From Micromonospora cathayae (GTDB lineage: Bacteria; Actinomycetota; Actinomycetes; Mycobacteriales; Micromonosporaceae): 64,000 bases of DNA. Below the pieces are notes generated by a model. The model searched no databases, had not been told where the DNA came from, and worked only from the letters and a program-made list of their open reading frames with translations. This document shows, one piece after another, positions 27,101 through 35,954 of this stretch; positions within the stretch are counted from its first letter, which is position 1; the number at the start of each line of letters is the position of its first letter. Position numbers and translations under genes: made by a program. The stretch covers positions 4,679,001-4,743,000 of the forward strand of contig NZ_CP118615.1 of the NCBI RefSeq assembly GCF_028993575.1, read 5' to 3'.

Positions 27101-27111
27101 CGGGGAGATGA
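21109..27111 (+). CDS. NRPS (C-A-T) fused to a LanB-like dehydratase/aminoacyl-tRNA-dependent domain
   Basis: 2000 aa. Condensation domain about residues 10-450 (active motif HHAILDG near 143). Adenylation about 470-970 ([11 protein letters not shown] near 617, YGPTEN, NRNGKVDRRAL near 950). Carrier domain with the pantetheine Ser in LGGNSLL near 1009. An Ala/Gly/Pro linker with repeated GHPGRAADG units runs to about 1140. The remaining 860 residues resemble the glutamylation part of class I lanthipeptide dehydratases: WALWRWVGLRAAGFP, YLQRYCVKNDTIGFFGPV, RTLVYEDCR, LPRHVFVKTPVEEKPFHLDF. No elimination (SpaB_C) domain follows. The aligned A-domain pocket reads D-A-L-W-L-G-G-T-F-K, close to the known Val code DAFWIGGTFK. 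GTG at 21109 follows AAGGAG by 6 nt. The function of the fused LanB part is unknown. Confidence 0.9.
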   Translation: MPATPSDADGRYGTVTLQSGMLFTQEHQPGSGIDILQVVVDWPAPLDPAAMRTAWQHATERHQVLRTAFVWPHDGEPAQQVRPRASLPVTHHDWSGQPDAVRAERLARFLADDRAAGFDSAVAPLARVTLLTHGPDRHTLTVTLHHAILDGRSVHMLLDEVCAEHDAILAGRRYDAPARRPFRDYVVWAADRPLDADRDFWRERLADVSLPTPLPLTGRPDDPPRAVDSVREIGCSLTAPATAALTTAARAVGVPVSTLVTAAWSVLLHRYAGLTDVVFGSTRTCRHGTVEGADRMLGLLINTVPMRIRVDPDQPVRDWLRDVRCQVDEVRPHQFAPLRLIQQWAGVPASTALFDSLLMYEHRDLQSALGRTVAGWGDRVARVHRHPGPPVTVCVFGEPTLTVLLYHDRRRLTDATADALLRHLEVVLTGLADGLDRPVAALPLLGPTDRALLVGFRTVTDPAPAGTYPAAATVPDLVAAAADRRPDAVALVGPDGATLTYRALDERANRLAHQLVAAGVRRDEPVAVALPRSVELIVTLLAVLKAGAAYLPLDPDDPPARTRQLLAAAGDPPVLAAGEVPGATRLLRLADLVRAAADQPATAPTGRTHPAGLAYVCFTSGSTGTPKGVAVGHSAVVRLVHQPGYLRLGPTETLLQLAPVAFDAATLEIWGALASGARLVVAPPGALDLAELARLLRRERITVLWLTAGLFHQLVEFDPDCLAGVGQLLAGGDVLAPGAVRRALRARPGATLVNGYGPTENTTFTTVHPMTDPQAVPDPVPIGRPVPRTSVYVLDPQGRPVPVGVPGELYTGGAGLARGYLGRPAATAAAFLPDPFDPRPGARMYRTGDRVRWRPDGTLDFLGRIDEQVKIRGFRVEPGEVAAVLRTHPGVGDAVVVVDGTGERRRLLAYLTPRPDAVPPTPSELARYATEQLPAHLRPAAHLVLPALPLNRNGKVDRRALPLPEQPAPRVVDPLTDPGQLRLAALWAELLGSSPSGTDDDFFVLGGNSLLATRLTFVVADRFGVELPVREVYDHPTLAGLARVIGERTAPGVPAAAPGVVRRDRTAYRAVAATPTVAPTAPGTPPQPAPADSAGHPGRAAADGGGHPGRAADGAGDRAGHPGCAAADGDGTGHLVRPDDGPWALWRWVGLRAAGFPVDTLTALGDPELVRAADAVLAAEDRLTLARRDLADRLHRVRAASPPAERARWNRAVRQVRRDSAPDPLPDGAAAVDGGALVAAHAALCAAHTDATAARNAYRDAYQLAAVRRSAALRATAADPAFREAVTWQNRQALRTAVDPVRATTAGSGSKHRQHEALVATYLQRYCVKNDTIGFFGPVGWARITGQPAALTVRHGPAPLATRTVYLENWAVVEVAEALATRDPRLRPWLVPRRMPFLAVVDDRLHMPLTPPVPLPPLTARLLRACDGLRTAGDLAAELVADPTSGVSDPEQVYRLLAELRDARRISWSLEVPKEDLHPERALRARLTAVDDPAVRDTALAALDDLDRARDAVAAAAGDADRLADAVTALEERFTALTGTSPTRRAGKVYAGRTLVYEDCRSGTEVTLGTHLTASLWPALSLLLESVRWFTSAGAALFRRACVERYKELVARTGSTTVSFADFWLWANDLLFDPPEKLVAPVVRGLQDRWAKILPAAVDHRIDATSAGLRAAVHAAFAAPRPGWTGAYQHSPDVLLAADGPDAVARGDFHWVVGEVHPGVNTLRSALFVAQHPAPEDLRAAMTADLPQGRLVLAATGEEGGASSRLTDKLVTDRDVRLVFGHDSCGLDPAGSVTVADCVLAPVDGVLTVTSRDGRHRMPLAEALGEALMMQLVQRFDIRRPADHQPRITVDRVVLARESWRFPATDLDAARLTDEADRFPRVRRWQRDHDLPRHVFVKTPVEEKPFHLDFASLASVDVFARAVRRTVAADPSATLRLTEMLPGPDQSWLTDEQGRPRTAELRLVAVDTRTPDPVDTPSTGAGTPAADRPPVSPDRNQAGR

Positions 27112-30100
27112 CCACCGAAACCTACGTCCTGCCGTCGTCGTTCACCCAACGTCGACTGTGGATGCTCGACCAGATGACCCCGCAGGCGGTGACCTACCAC
27201 ATCGTCTGGGCGGTCGAGCTGACCGGCCGACTCGACGTACCCGCGCTCGAGGCCACCCTGACCTGGCTGGTCGAGCGGCACGAGACGCTGCGTACCCACT
27301 TCACCTCCGTGGACGGCGAACCCGCCCAGGTGGTCGTCCCGGCCGTACCGGTCCGGCTGACGGTGGTCGACGCCGGCCCCGGCGACGCCTGGCGGTCCCT
27401 GGTGGACGCCGCCGCCCGCGACCCCTTCGACCTGGCCGCCGGCCCGCTGGCCCGGTTCGGGCTGATCCGCCGGGACACCGACGACCACCTGCTCACCGTG
27501 GTGGTGCACCACAGCGTCGCCGACGGCTGGTCGTTCGGGGTGCTGTTCCGGGAACTGGCCGCCGGGTACGCCGCCACGGCCACCGGCACCGCGCCCGACC
27601 TGCCGCCTCCCGCCGTGCAGTACGCCGACTTCGCGGTCTGGCAGCGCGAACAGGACGAGCAGGGCGCGTTCGACGCCGACCTGGACTTCTGGCACACCGA
27701 ACTGGCCGGCGCGCCCACCCTGCTCGACCTGCCCGCCGACCGGCCCCGCCCGGCCGAGCAGACCGACGCCGGCGGCGAGGTCGTCTTCGCCCTGCCCGAC
27801 GAGCTGACCGCCCGGCTGCGGGCCAGCCACGACGGCACCCTGTTCACCCGGCTGCTGGCCGGCTTCCAGACCCTGCTGCACCGGCTCACCGGTGCCGACG
27901 ACCTGCTGGTGGCGGTACCGGTGGCCGGGCGGACCCGACCGGAGACCCGGGACGTGGTCGGCTTCTTCGCCAACACCCTCGCCCTGCGGGCCCGGTTCAC
28001 CGACCGGCCGGACTTCGCCGGGCTGCTCGCCCAGGCCCGCGCCTCGGCCACCGCCGCGCAGGCCCGCCAGGACGTGCCGTTCGACCGGATCGTCGACCGG
28101 CTCGCCCCCACCCGCAGCCTCGCCCACGCCCCCGTGGTGCAGGTGATGTTCGCCCTCGACGAGCCACCGCCGGACGTCACCGCCGCCGGGCTGCGGATCG
28201 CCCCCCGGCTGTGGGAGAACGGCACCGTCAAGTTCGACCTGACCCTCACCGTCGAGGACCGGCCGGACGGGCTGCGCGGCCGGATCACCTACCGCACCGA
28301 CCTGTACGACGCCGACCGGATCGAGCGCCTGGCCGGCCAGTACACCACCCTGCTGGCCGCCGCCCTGGACCACCCGGACACCCCGGTCGGCGAGCTGCCG
28401 CTGCTCACCCCGGCCGACCGGGAACGCATCCTGGCGTACGGCGACGACACCGCGCTGCCGCTGCCCGACGTCACCGGCGTTGCCGGCCTGCTCGACCGGT
28501 ACCCGCCGGCCGACCCGGACACCGTCGCGGTCACCGGGCCGGACGGCAGCCGTACCCACCGGGAGCTGGCCGCCCGCGTCGCCCAGCTCGCCCACCTGCT
28601 GCGCGCCCACGGCGTCGGCCCGGACGTGCCGGTCGGGCTCTGCCTCGGCCGGAGCACCGACCTGGTCGCGGCGGTCTGCGCGGTGTGGCGGGCCGGTGGC
28701 GGCTACCTGCCGCTGGACCCGACGCTGCCACCCGGCCGGCTCGCCACCATGCTCCGCGACGCCGCCCCGCCGGTGCTGCTCACCGACGCCGCCGGGGCCG
28801 TCCGCGCCGCCGAGGCGGTCGCCGATGCCTTCGGTGCCGCCCGCGCCGCCGATGCCGGCACCGGTCCGGTGCTGCTCCGGATCGACCAGCTCGACCCGGC
28901 CGACCCGCCGGCCGACCCGCCGCCGGTCACCGGCCACCCGGACACCCTGGCGTACCTGCTCTACACCTCCGGCTCCACCGGCACGCCCAAGGGCGTCGCG
29001 GTCACCCACGGCTCGGTGGTGAACCTGCTCGTCGGATTCCACCGGCTGCTCGGGCTGACCCCCGCCGACCGGGTCGCCGCGATCACCACCCCGGCCTTCG
29101 ACATCTCCGTGGTGGAACTGGTGCTGCCGCTGCTGGCCGGCGCGCGGATCGAACTCCTCGACGCCGACACCGCCCGGGACGCCGACGCGCTGCGTACCGC
29201 CTGCGTCGACCGGGGCGTCACCGTACTCCAGGCCACCCCGGCGAGCTGGCGGATGCTGACCGCCACGCCCGGCGGCGTACCGGCCGGCGTGCGGCTGCGG
29301 ATCAGCGGCGGCGAGGCCCTCACCCGGGACCTGGCCGACGCGCTGACCACCGACGGGGCCCGGCTGGTCAACGGGTACGGGCCGTCGGAGACCACCGTCT
29401 ACTCGTCCGCCGGGGACATCGCCGGCACCGGCCCCGTCGACCTGGGCCGGCCCTGCGCCAACACCCGGATCCACCTGCTCGACCCGGCCGGCCAGCCGGT
29501 CCCCGACGGGGTGGCCGGCGAGATCCACATCGGCGGTACCGGGGTGGCGCGCGGCTACCACGGCCGCCCCGGGCTGACCGCCGACCGGTTCCGCCCCGAC
29601 CCGTACGGGCCGCCCGGCAGCCGACTGTACGCCACCGGTGACCTGGCCCGCCGGCTGCCCGACGGCCGGCTCGACTACCTCGGCCGGGCCGACCAGCAGG
29701 TCAAGGTACGCGGCTTCCGGATCGAACTCGGCGAGATCGAGGCGGCGCTGCGCGACCACCCGGACGTCACCGACGCCGCCGTCACCACCTGGGGCACCGG
29801 CGCGGACGTCCGGCTCGCCGCGTACGCGGTCACCGCCACCGTCGACGCCGACCCGGCGCTGCTCTGGCCGGGCATCCGGGCCGCCCTGGCCCGCCGGCTG
29901 CCCGAGTACATGGTGCCGGCCACCCTGGTCCCGGTGGCCGCGCTGCCCCGCACCGCCAGCGGAAAGCTGGACCGGCGTGCCCTGCCCGAGCCGACCTGGC
30001 GGGAGACCAGCGGAGCCGGGCCGACCGCGCCGCGCACCCCGGTCGAGGAGCAGCTCGCCGGCCTGTGGCGGGACGTGCTCGGCCGCGCCGAGGTCGGCGT

Positions 30101-30395
30101 GCACGACAACTTCTTCGCTCTCGGCGGGCACTCGCTGACCGCCACCCGGCTGATCGCCCGGATCCGCACCACCTTCGGTGCCGACCTGGCGCTGCGCAGC
30201 CTCTTCGCCGCACCCACCATCGCCGAACTCGCCGACCTGGTCGCCGGTGCCGGGACGACCCCCGCGCCCGGCACCACCGACCGCATCGGTCCCGCCGGGC
30301 CAACCCCGCAGGACCTGCTCGCCTCGCTCGACGACCTCTCCGACAGCGAGGTCGACGCGCTGCTGGACACCCTGATCGCCGAGGAGGGACTGTGA
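27108..30395 (+). CDS. NRPS single module C-A-T
   Basis: 1095 aa. C domain residues 8-440 (HHSVADGWS near 133), A domain about 455-960 ([11 protein letters not shown] near 618, NGYGPSETTVY, ASGKLDRRALP near 950), carrier domain with LGGHSLT near 1010. It ends in an acidic helix (LSDSEVDALLDTL) that may act as a docking segment. The aligned specificity pocket reads D-I-V-Q-I-G-G-V-Y-K. The FDI/Q pattern recalls Gly-type codes (DILQLGLIWN), so a small residue is possible but weakly supported. It overlaps the preceding gene by ATGA and the KMO gene by GTGA. It is presumed to add residue 2. Confidence 0.93.
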   Translation: MTTETYVLPSSFTQRRLWMLDQMTPQAVTYHIVWAVELTGRLDVPALEATLTWLVERHETLRTHFTSVDGEPAQVVVPAVPVRLTVVDAGPGDAWRSLVDAAARDPFDLAAGPLARFGLIRRDTDDHLLTVVVHHSVADGWSFGVLFRELAAGYAATATGTAPDLPPPAVQYADFAVWQREQDEQGAFDADLDFWHTELAGAPTLLDLPADRPRPAEQTDAGGEVVFALPDELTARLRASHDGTLFTRLLAGFQTLLHRLTGADDLLVAVPVAGRTRPETRDVVGFFANTLALRARFTDRPDFAGLLAQARASATAAQARQDVPFDRIVDRLAPTRSLAHAPVVQVMFALDEPPPDVTAAGLRIAPRLWENGTVKFDLTLTVEDRPDGLRGRITYRTDLYDADRIERLAGQYTTLLAAALDHPDTPVGELPLLTPADRERILAYGDDTALPLPDVTGVAGLLDRYPPADPDTVAVTGPDGSRTHRELAARVAQLAHLLRAHGVGPDVPVGLCLGRSTDLVAAVCAVWRAGGGYLPLDPTLPPGRLATMLRDAAPPVLLTDAAGAVRAAEAVADAFGAARAADAGTGPVLLRIDQLDPADPPADPPPVTGHPDTLAYLLYTSGSTGTPKGVAVTHGSVVNLLVGFHRLLGLTPADRVAAITTPAFDISVVELVLPLLAGARIELLDADTARDADALRTACVDRGVTVLQATPASWRMLTATPGGVPAGVRLRISGGEALTRDLADALTTDGARLVNGYGPSETTVYSSAGDIAGTGPVDLGRPCANTRIHLLDPAGQPVPDGVAGEIHIGGTGVARGYHGRPGLTADRFRPDPYGPPGSRLYATGDLARRLPDGRLDYLGRADQQVKVRGFRIELGEIEAALRDHPDVTDAAVTTWGTGADVRLAAYAVTATVDADPALLWPGIRAALARRLPEYMVPATLVPVAALPRTASGKLDRRALPEPTWRETSGAGPTAPRTPVEEQLAGLWRDVLGRAEVGVHDNFFALGGHSLTATRLIARIRTTFGADLALRSLFAAPTIAELADLVAGAGTTPAPGTTDRIGPAGPTPQDLLASLDDLSDSEVDALLDTLIAEEGL

Positions 30396-31750
30396 CCGAG
30401 AACCGGGAACGGGTAGTCGTCGTCGGAGCCGGCCTGGCCGGTTCCCTGGCCGCCCTCTACCTGGCCCGCCGGGGCTACCAGGTGGACGTGTACGAGCGCC
30501 GGCCCGACCCCCGGTCGGCGTTGGCCAGCCCGGAGGGCCGGTCGATCAACCTGGGGCTGTCCGCCCGGGGCATGCGGGCCCTGGACGAGGTGGGCCTCCT
30601 CGCCGACGTGCTCAAGCGCAGCGTGCCGATGCGTGGCCGGGTGGTGCACGCCCCCGACGGCACGGTCCGCTTCCAGCCGTACGGGGTACGCGAACACGAG
30701 ATCCTGCACTCGGTGCTCCGCGAGGAACTGATCTCCGTGGTGGTGGACGCCGCCGAGGCCGAACCGGCGGTCCGATTCCACTTCGGTCACCGCCTGGTCC
30801 GGCTGGACCGGGACACCGCCACCGTCGAGGTCGTCCCCACCGACGGCGGTGAACCCGTCCGGGTGCACGCCGACCTGGTCGTCGGCGCGGACGGCGTGTT
30901 CTCCACCGTCCGCCAGCAGATGCAGCACGGCCTGCGAGCCGACTACGCGCAGGAGTTCCTGCCCTGGGGCTACAAGGAACTCACCATCCCGGTCGGCGCG
31001 GACGGCGAACCCCGGGTCCGGCTGGAGGCGCTGCACGTCTGGCCCGGCCACGAGGCCCTGATGGTCGCCCATCCCAACGTGGACGGCTCCCTCACCTGCT
31101 CGCTGTTCATGGCCCACGAGGGGCCGGTCAGCTTCGCCGCCCTGGACACCCCGCAGGCCGTCCGGGACTTCTTCGACCGGCACTTCCCCGACGCCGGGGA
31201 CCTGATGCCCGCCCTGGTCGACGAGATGGCCGCCCACCCGGTCGGCCACCTGGTGACCGTCCGCACCGCACCCTGGCGGCACGCCGACAGGGTGGTGCTG
31301 GTCGGGGACGCCGCGCACGCCGTCTACCCGTTCTACGGGCAGGGCATGAACTCGTCCTTCGAGGACTGCCTGGTGCTCGACTCCTGCCTGGCCGCCCACC
31401 CGGACCGGACGGCGGCGCTGGCCGCGTACGAGGCGGCCCGCAAACCGCACACCGACGTGCTCGCCGACCTGTCCACCGCGAACTTCGCGGACCTGCGCGA
31501 CCGGGTGCACCGGATCGGGTACACCGCCTCGGCCACCGCCGACCGGATCCTGGCCCGGCTGCTGCCCGGCCGCTGGGTGCCGCTGTACGCGATGGTCTCG
31601 CACACCACCACCCCGTACGCCGACGCGCTGGCCCGCGCCCGCCGACAGGACCGGATCCTGCGTACCGCCGGAGCCGGACTCGCCCTGGCCGCCACGCTCG
31701 CCGTGGCCGCCACCGTCCGCGCCGGCCGTCGCCGGTCGACAGGGCGGTGA
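30392..31750 (+). CDS. Kynurenine 3-monooxygenase-like FAD-dependent hydroxylase
   Basis: 452 aa class A flavin monooxygenase. Seen: the Rossmann VVVGAGLAGSLAALYLA, the KMO signature GRSINLGLSARG, the DG motif LVVGADGVFSTVR, and GDAAHAVYPFYGQGMN followed by SFEDC. KMO hydroxylates L-kynurenine to 3-hydroxykynurenine with NADPH and O2. A hydrophobic segment near the C-terminus (GAGLALAATLAVAATV) may tether it to the membrane, as in eukaryotic KMO. GTG at 30392 overlaps the NRPS stop. No tryptophan dioxygenase, formamidase or kynureninase is in the window, so the kynurenine supply and the fate of the product are unclear. Confidence 0.9.
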   Translation: MTENRERVVVVGAGLAGSLAALYLARRGYQVDVYERRPDPRSALASPEGRSINLGLSARGMRALDEVGLLADVLKRSVPMRGRVVHAPDGTVRFQPYGVREHEILHSVLREELISVVVDAAEAEPAVRFHFGHRLVRLDRDTATVEVVPTDGGEPVRVHADLVVGADGVFSTVRQQMQHGLRADYAQEFLPWGYKELTIPVGADGEPRVRLEALHVWPGHEALMVAHPNVDGSLTCSLFMAHEGPVSFAALDTPQAVRDFFDRHFPDAGDLMPALVDEMAAHPVGHLVTVRTAPWRHADRVVLVGDAAHAVYPFYGQGMNSSFEDCLVLDSCLAAHPDRTAALAAYEAARKPHTDVLADLSTANFADLRDRVHRIGYTASATADRILARLLPGRWVPLYAMVSHTTTPYADALARARRQDRILRTAGAGLALAATLAVAATVRAGRRRSTGR

Positions 31751-32490
31751 GCGCCGTGCTGACCCATCCCCTCGTCCCCGGCCAGATCCTGTTCACCGAG
31801 GCCGACCTGCACGCCGACCCGCTGCACCCGCTGCTCGACGGGGCGGTGACACAACTGCGGTCGGTGGTCGACTGGGCCCGCGAGTACCTGTGCGAACCAC
31901 ACCCCGAGCTGGGCCGCAAGGGACCGGTCTGCCCGTACGCCCAGGGCTCGCTGGACCGCGACATCTTCTACCTGGCCGTGCACCGGGGCACCACCATCGA
32001 ACCGGACGAACTGGACCTGGTGCTGGCCGGGTACCGGGAGTGGTTCCGGCTGCTGGAACCGCACGGCGGCCCCGCCGCCCAGTTCAAGACCATCCTGCTC
32101 ACCCTGCCCGACCTCTCCGCCGACCAGGCCCGGGAGATCGTCGACCGCACCCAGCAGCGCCTCAAGCCGATGTACACCGAGCAGGGGCTGATGCTCGGCG
32201 AGTTCCACGACGGCCCGCCGGACAAGGGCGGGCTGTGGAACACCGAGTTCCGGCCGCTGCGCAGCCCGGTGCCGATGCTGGTGGTCCGGCACATGGTCGC
32301 CAGTGACCTGCCGTTCCTGGTCGACGACCCGGTGACGTTCGCCGGGTACCTGCGGCACTTCGCGCACAGCGGCCCGGCCCCGCTGCGCCGTCAGGTCGCC
32401 GCGGCGGCCCAACTGCACGGCATGACGCTGCCGGAACCGGCCGCCGACGTGCCGCTGCTGCGCCAACCCGTGAACCAGGGGGACCGTTGA
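31747..32490 (+). CDS. DUF6875-like protein of unknown function
   Basis: 247 aa with no enzymatic motif that I can assign. It has a conserved-looking Cys/His block, [20 protein letters not shown], which resembles what I remember of DUF6875. That family is found in biosynthetic clusters. A second conserved stretch is [16 protein letters not shown]. No transmembrane helix or signal peptide is present, so it is probably cytoplasmic. It is translationally coupled on both sides (GTGA with the KMO gene, TTGA with the next NRPS), which argues for a direct pathway role. The family name is from memory and not verified. Confidence 0.65.
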   Translation: MSAVLTHPLVPGQILFTEADLHADPLHPLLDGAVTQLRSVVDWAREYLCEPHPELGRKGPVCPYAQGSLDRDIFYLAVHRGTTIEPDELDLVLAGYREWFRLLEPHGGPAAQFKTILLTLPDLSADQAREIVDRTQQRLKPMYTEQGLMLGEFHDGPPDKGGLWNTEFRPLRSPVPMLVVRHMVASDLPFLVDDPVTFAGYLRHFAHSGPAPLRRQVAAAAQLHGMTLPEPAADVPLLRQPVNQGDR

Positions 32491-35400
32491 CCACCGCCGA
32501 ACACCCCGCCGCCGCTGCCGGCGGTCCCGGCCCGGCCGGCACGGGTGGGCCGCCACCCGACCCGCGTCCGGCCCCCGCCGCCCCGGCCGGTACCGGCGGG
32601 CCGCCCGACCCCCGGCAGGCCCCCGCCGGCAGCGCCACCGACAAGCGGGCGCTACTGGCCCGGTTGCTGGCCGAACGGGCCCGCGCCCCCCGCCGCCACC
32701 CGGTCTCCTTCGGCCAGCAACGGCTGTGGTTTTTGGACCGGTTCACCGGCGGCGGCGCGGTCTACAACATCCCGGTCGCCTTCGAGGTGCGCGGGCCGCT
32801 GGACGTGGCCGCGCTGCGGACCGCGCTGCGCGCCGTCGTCGCCCGGCACGGGGCGCTGCGCACCACGTTCACCGAGGCCGACGGCGGGCCGGTGCAACTG
32901 GTCCACCCGACCGGCGAGCCGGACCTGACCGAGCGGGACCTGACCGGGCTGCCCGAAGCCGACCGGGACGCCGAGGCGACCCGGCTGGTGTGGGAACTGG
33001 CCGGCCGGTCGTTCGACCTGACCACCGGTCCGCTGCTGCGGACCCTCGTGGTCCGCACCGCCCCCGACCGGCACCACCTGGCGTTCTGCCTGCACCACAT
33101 CGTCTCCGACGCCTGGTCGCTGGGGGTGCTGTTCCGCGAGCTGGCAGCCGGGTACGGGGCGGCGCTGGCCGGCCAGCCGGTCCGGCTACCCGACCTGCCC
33201 ACCCAGTACGCCGACTTCGCCGTCTGGCAGCGCGAGCGGCTCGCCGGGGACGCCCTGCGCGGCCAGCTCGACCACTGGCGGGAGCACCTGCGGGGCGCGC
33301 CGGCCCTGCTCAGCCTGCCCACCGACCGGCCTCGCCCGACCCACCGGGCGCACCGGGGCGCGGCGCACTACTTCACCGTCGACGCGGACGTCACCGCCCG
33401 GCTGGAGGAGTTCGCTCGGGACGCCGGCGCGACCCTCTACATGGTGCTGCTCGGCGGGTTCCAGGCGGTGCTGTCCCGGCACAGCGGGCAGGACGACATC
33501 GTGGTCGGCACCCCGGTCGCCGGCCGGGACCACCCCGACCTGGAACCGCTGATCGGGTTCTTCGTCAACACCCTGCCGCTGCGGGTCTCCACCGCCGGCT
33601 CGCCGTCACTGCGCGACCTGGTGCACCGGGTCCGCGAAGCCACCCTGGGCGGCCTCGGCAACGCCGACGTGCCGTTCGAGAAGCTGGTCGAGGAACTGCA
33701 ACCGGACCGCAGCCTGGCCCACGCGCCGGTGTTCCAGGTGCAGTTCATCCTCCAGAACGCCCCGTACGACGGGTTCCGGCTGGCCGGCTGCACCGCCACC
33801 TCGCTGGAGGTGGACAGCGGCAGCGCCAAGTTCGACCTGACCCTGGTCGGCGAGCGGCTCCCCGACGGCACCCTGCGACTGGCCTTCGAGTACGACACCG
33901 ACCTGTTCGACGCCGCCACCGTGGACCGGCTCGGCCGGCACCTGGGCATCCTGCTGACCGCCGCGGTCACCGACCCGGACCGCCCACTGGACCGGATCCC
34001 GCTGCTCACCGGCGCGGACCGGCACCGGGTACTGGTCGGCTGGAACGACACCGACCGCCCGCTGCCGGCCAACTCGGTGCTGGACCTGCTGCCCACCGAC
34101 GCCACCCACAGCGGACCGGACGGCACCGGCCCGGGCGGGGCCGCCGCAGCGGCCACCGGACCCCTGGTCAGCGGCCCGGACGGGCAGCTCGACCACGCCG
34201 GCCTGCACCACCGGGCCGGCCGGATCGCCGCCCGGCTGGCCGCCGCCGGGGTCACCCCGGACACCCCGGTCGGGCTCTGCCTGGACCGGGGGGTGGAGAT
34301 GCTGGCCGCCGTGCTCGGCGTGTGGCGGGCCGGGGCCGGCTACCTGCCGCTCGACCCCGCCCTGCCGGCCGAACGGCTGCGGTACATGCTCGCCGACTCC
34401 GGGGCGTCGGTGCTGGTCACCCGGCGGGCCGTGGTCGAGCGGCTCGGTGACGCGCTGGACGGCACCGCCATCACCGTCCTGCTCCTCGACGACGAGCATC
34501 CCGACGGGCCGGTCGAGCCACCCGCGGTCACCCCGCACCCGGACAGCCTGGCGTACCTGATCTACACGTCCGGGTCGACCGGCCGCCCGAAGGGCGTGGC
34601 CGTGCCGCACCGGGCGGTCGCCAACCTGGTCGCCGCGTTCGCCGCCGACCTGGACCTCAACCCCGCCGACCGGTTCGCCGCCATCACCACCCTGTCCTTC
34701 GACATCTCCGTACTGGAACTGCTGGTGCCGCTGGTCCGGCGGATCCCGCTGCTGGTGGTCGGGGCCGACGAGACCGCCGACGGGGCGGCGCTGCGCCGCC
34801 GGCTGACCGCCGCCGGGACCACCGTCCTCCAGGCCACCCCGGCGACCTGGCGGATGCTGCTGGCCGCCGGGGGCGTACCGGCGGGCGTACGGCTGCGGAT
34901 CACCGGCGGCGAGGCGCTGCCCCGCGACCTGGCCGACGCGCTGCTCACCGACGGCGCGACGCTGTGGAACTGCTACGGCCCCACCGAGACCACCGTCTAC
35001 TCCTCCGGCGCGCCGGTGCCGCCCGCCCCGGCCCCCGTCGACCTCGGCGGACCGGTCGCCAACACCCGGCTGTACCTGCTCGACGAGGCGTTCCAGCCGG
35101 TGCCGGTGGGCGTGGTCGGGGAGCTGTACGTCGGCGGCACCGGGGTGGCCCGCGGCTACCACGCCCGACCCGGGCTGACCGCCGACCGGTTCGTGCCGGA
35201 CCCGTTCGGCGACCGGCCCGGCGGTCGGCTCTACCGCACCGGCGACCTGGCCCGCTGGCGGCCGGACGGCCGGGTCGAGTACCTCGGCCGGGCCGACCAC
35301 CAGGTGAAGGTACGTGGCTTCCGGATCGAACTCGGCGAGATCGAGGTGGCGCTGCGCGACCAGGACGCGGTCGCTGACGCGGTCGTCACCACCTGGACCG

Positions 35401-35954
35401 GCAGCGACGGTGACACCCGGCTCGTCGGGTACGCCGTGCCGGCCGCCGGGGTCGACCCGGACACCCTGTGGGACCGGATCCGCCCGGCGCTGGCCGGCCG
35501 GCTGCCCGAGTACATGGTCCCGGCGACCCTGGTGCCGCTGGCCGCGTTTCCGCTGAACGCCAACGGCAAGGTCGACCGGGCGGCGCTGCCCGAACCCCGC
35601 TGGGCGGACGCGTCGACCGACCGGGTGCCGCCCCGCGACCCGGTCGAGCGGCTCCTCGCCGACGTCTGGGCCGAGGTGCTGCGGGTGGCGGACGTCGGCG
35701 TGCACGACGACTTCTTCCGGCTCGGCGGGCACTCGCTGCTCGGCACGCAGGCACTGAGCCGGGTCGGGGCCGCCCTGGAGATGGAGGTACCGGTGCGGAT
35801 GCTGTTCCAGTACCCGACGGTCGCCGCCCTGGCCGGCGCGCTGCGCGCCACCGAACCGGCCCCCGGCCACGTCGACGCGGTGGCCGCGCTGCGCGCCGAG
35901 GTCGCCGACCTCTCCGACGAGGAACTGCGGGCGCTGCTGGGCGGTGACGCGTGA
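32487..35954 (+). CDS. NRPS single module C-A-T
   Basis: 1155 aa. An Ala/Gly/Pro-rich N-terminal tail (1-50) precedes a helix [15 protein letters not shown] and the C domain (HHIVSDAWS near 203). The A domain carries [11 protein letters not shown] near 693, [11 protein letters not shown] and [12 protein letters not shown] near 1025. The carrier Ser is in LGGHSLLG near 1078, followed by a C-terminal acidic helix ([10 protein letters not shown]). The aligned pocket reads D-I-L-Q-I-G-C-V-Y-K, very like module 2 and near Gly-type codes. The start is a rare TTG overlapping the previous stop (TTGA) with GGGGG upstream; a downstream start would lose the coupled overlap. It presumably adds residue 3. 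Confidence 0.93.
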   Translation: MTTAEHPAAAAGGPGPAGTGGPPPDPRPAPAAPAGTGGPPDPRQAPAGSATDKRALLARLLAERARAPRRHPVSFGQQRLWFLDRFTGGGAVYNIPVAFEVRGPLDVAALRTALRAVVARHGALRTTFTEADGGPVQLVHPTGEPDLTERDLTGLPEADRDAEATRLVWELAGRSFDLTTGPLLRTLVVRTAPDRHHLAFCLHHIVSDAWSLGVLFRELAAGYGAALAGQPVRLPDLPTQYADFAVWQRERLAGDALRGQLDHWREHLRGAPALLSLPTDRPRPTHRAHRGAAHYFTVDADVTARLEEFARDAGATLYMVLLGGFQAVLSRHSGQDDIVVGTPVAGRDHPDLEPLIGFFVNTLPLRVSTAGSPSLRDLVHRVREATLGGLGNADVPFEKLVEELQPDRSLAHAPVFQVQFILQNAPYDGFRLAGCTATSLEVDSGSAKFDLTLVGERLPDGTLRLAFEYDTDLFDAATVDRLGRHLGILLTAAVTDPDRPLDRIPLLTGADRHRVLVGWNDTDRPLPANSVLDLLPTDATHSGPDGTGPGGAAAAATGPLVSGPDGQLDHAGLHHRAGRIAARLAAAGVTPDTPVGLCLDRGVEMLAAVLGVWRAGAGYLPLDPALPAERLRYMLADSGASVLVTRRAVVERLGDALDGTAITVLLLDDEHPDGPVEPPAVTPHPDSLAYLIYTSGSTGRPKGVAVPHRAVANLVAAFAADLDLNPADRFAAITTLSFDISVLELLVPLVRRIPLLVVGADETADGAALRRRLTAAGTTVLQATPATWRMLLAAGGVPAGVRLRITGGEALPRDLADALLTDGATLWNCYGPTETTVYSSGAPVPPAPAPVDLGGPVANTRLYLLDEAFQPVPVGVVGELYVGGTGVARGYHARPGLTADRFVPDPFGDRPGGRLYRTGDLARWRPDGRVEYLGRADHQVKVRGFRIELGEIEVALRDQDAVADAVVTTWTGSDGDTRLVGYAVPAAGVDPDTLWDRIRPALAGRLPEYMVPATLVPLAAFPLNANGKVDRAALPEPRWADASTDRVPPRDPVERLLADVWAEVLRVADVGVHDDFFRLGGHSLLGTQALSRVGAALEMEVPVRMLFQYPTVAALAGALRATEPAPGHVDAVAALRAEVADLSDEELRALLGGDA

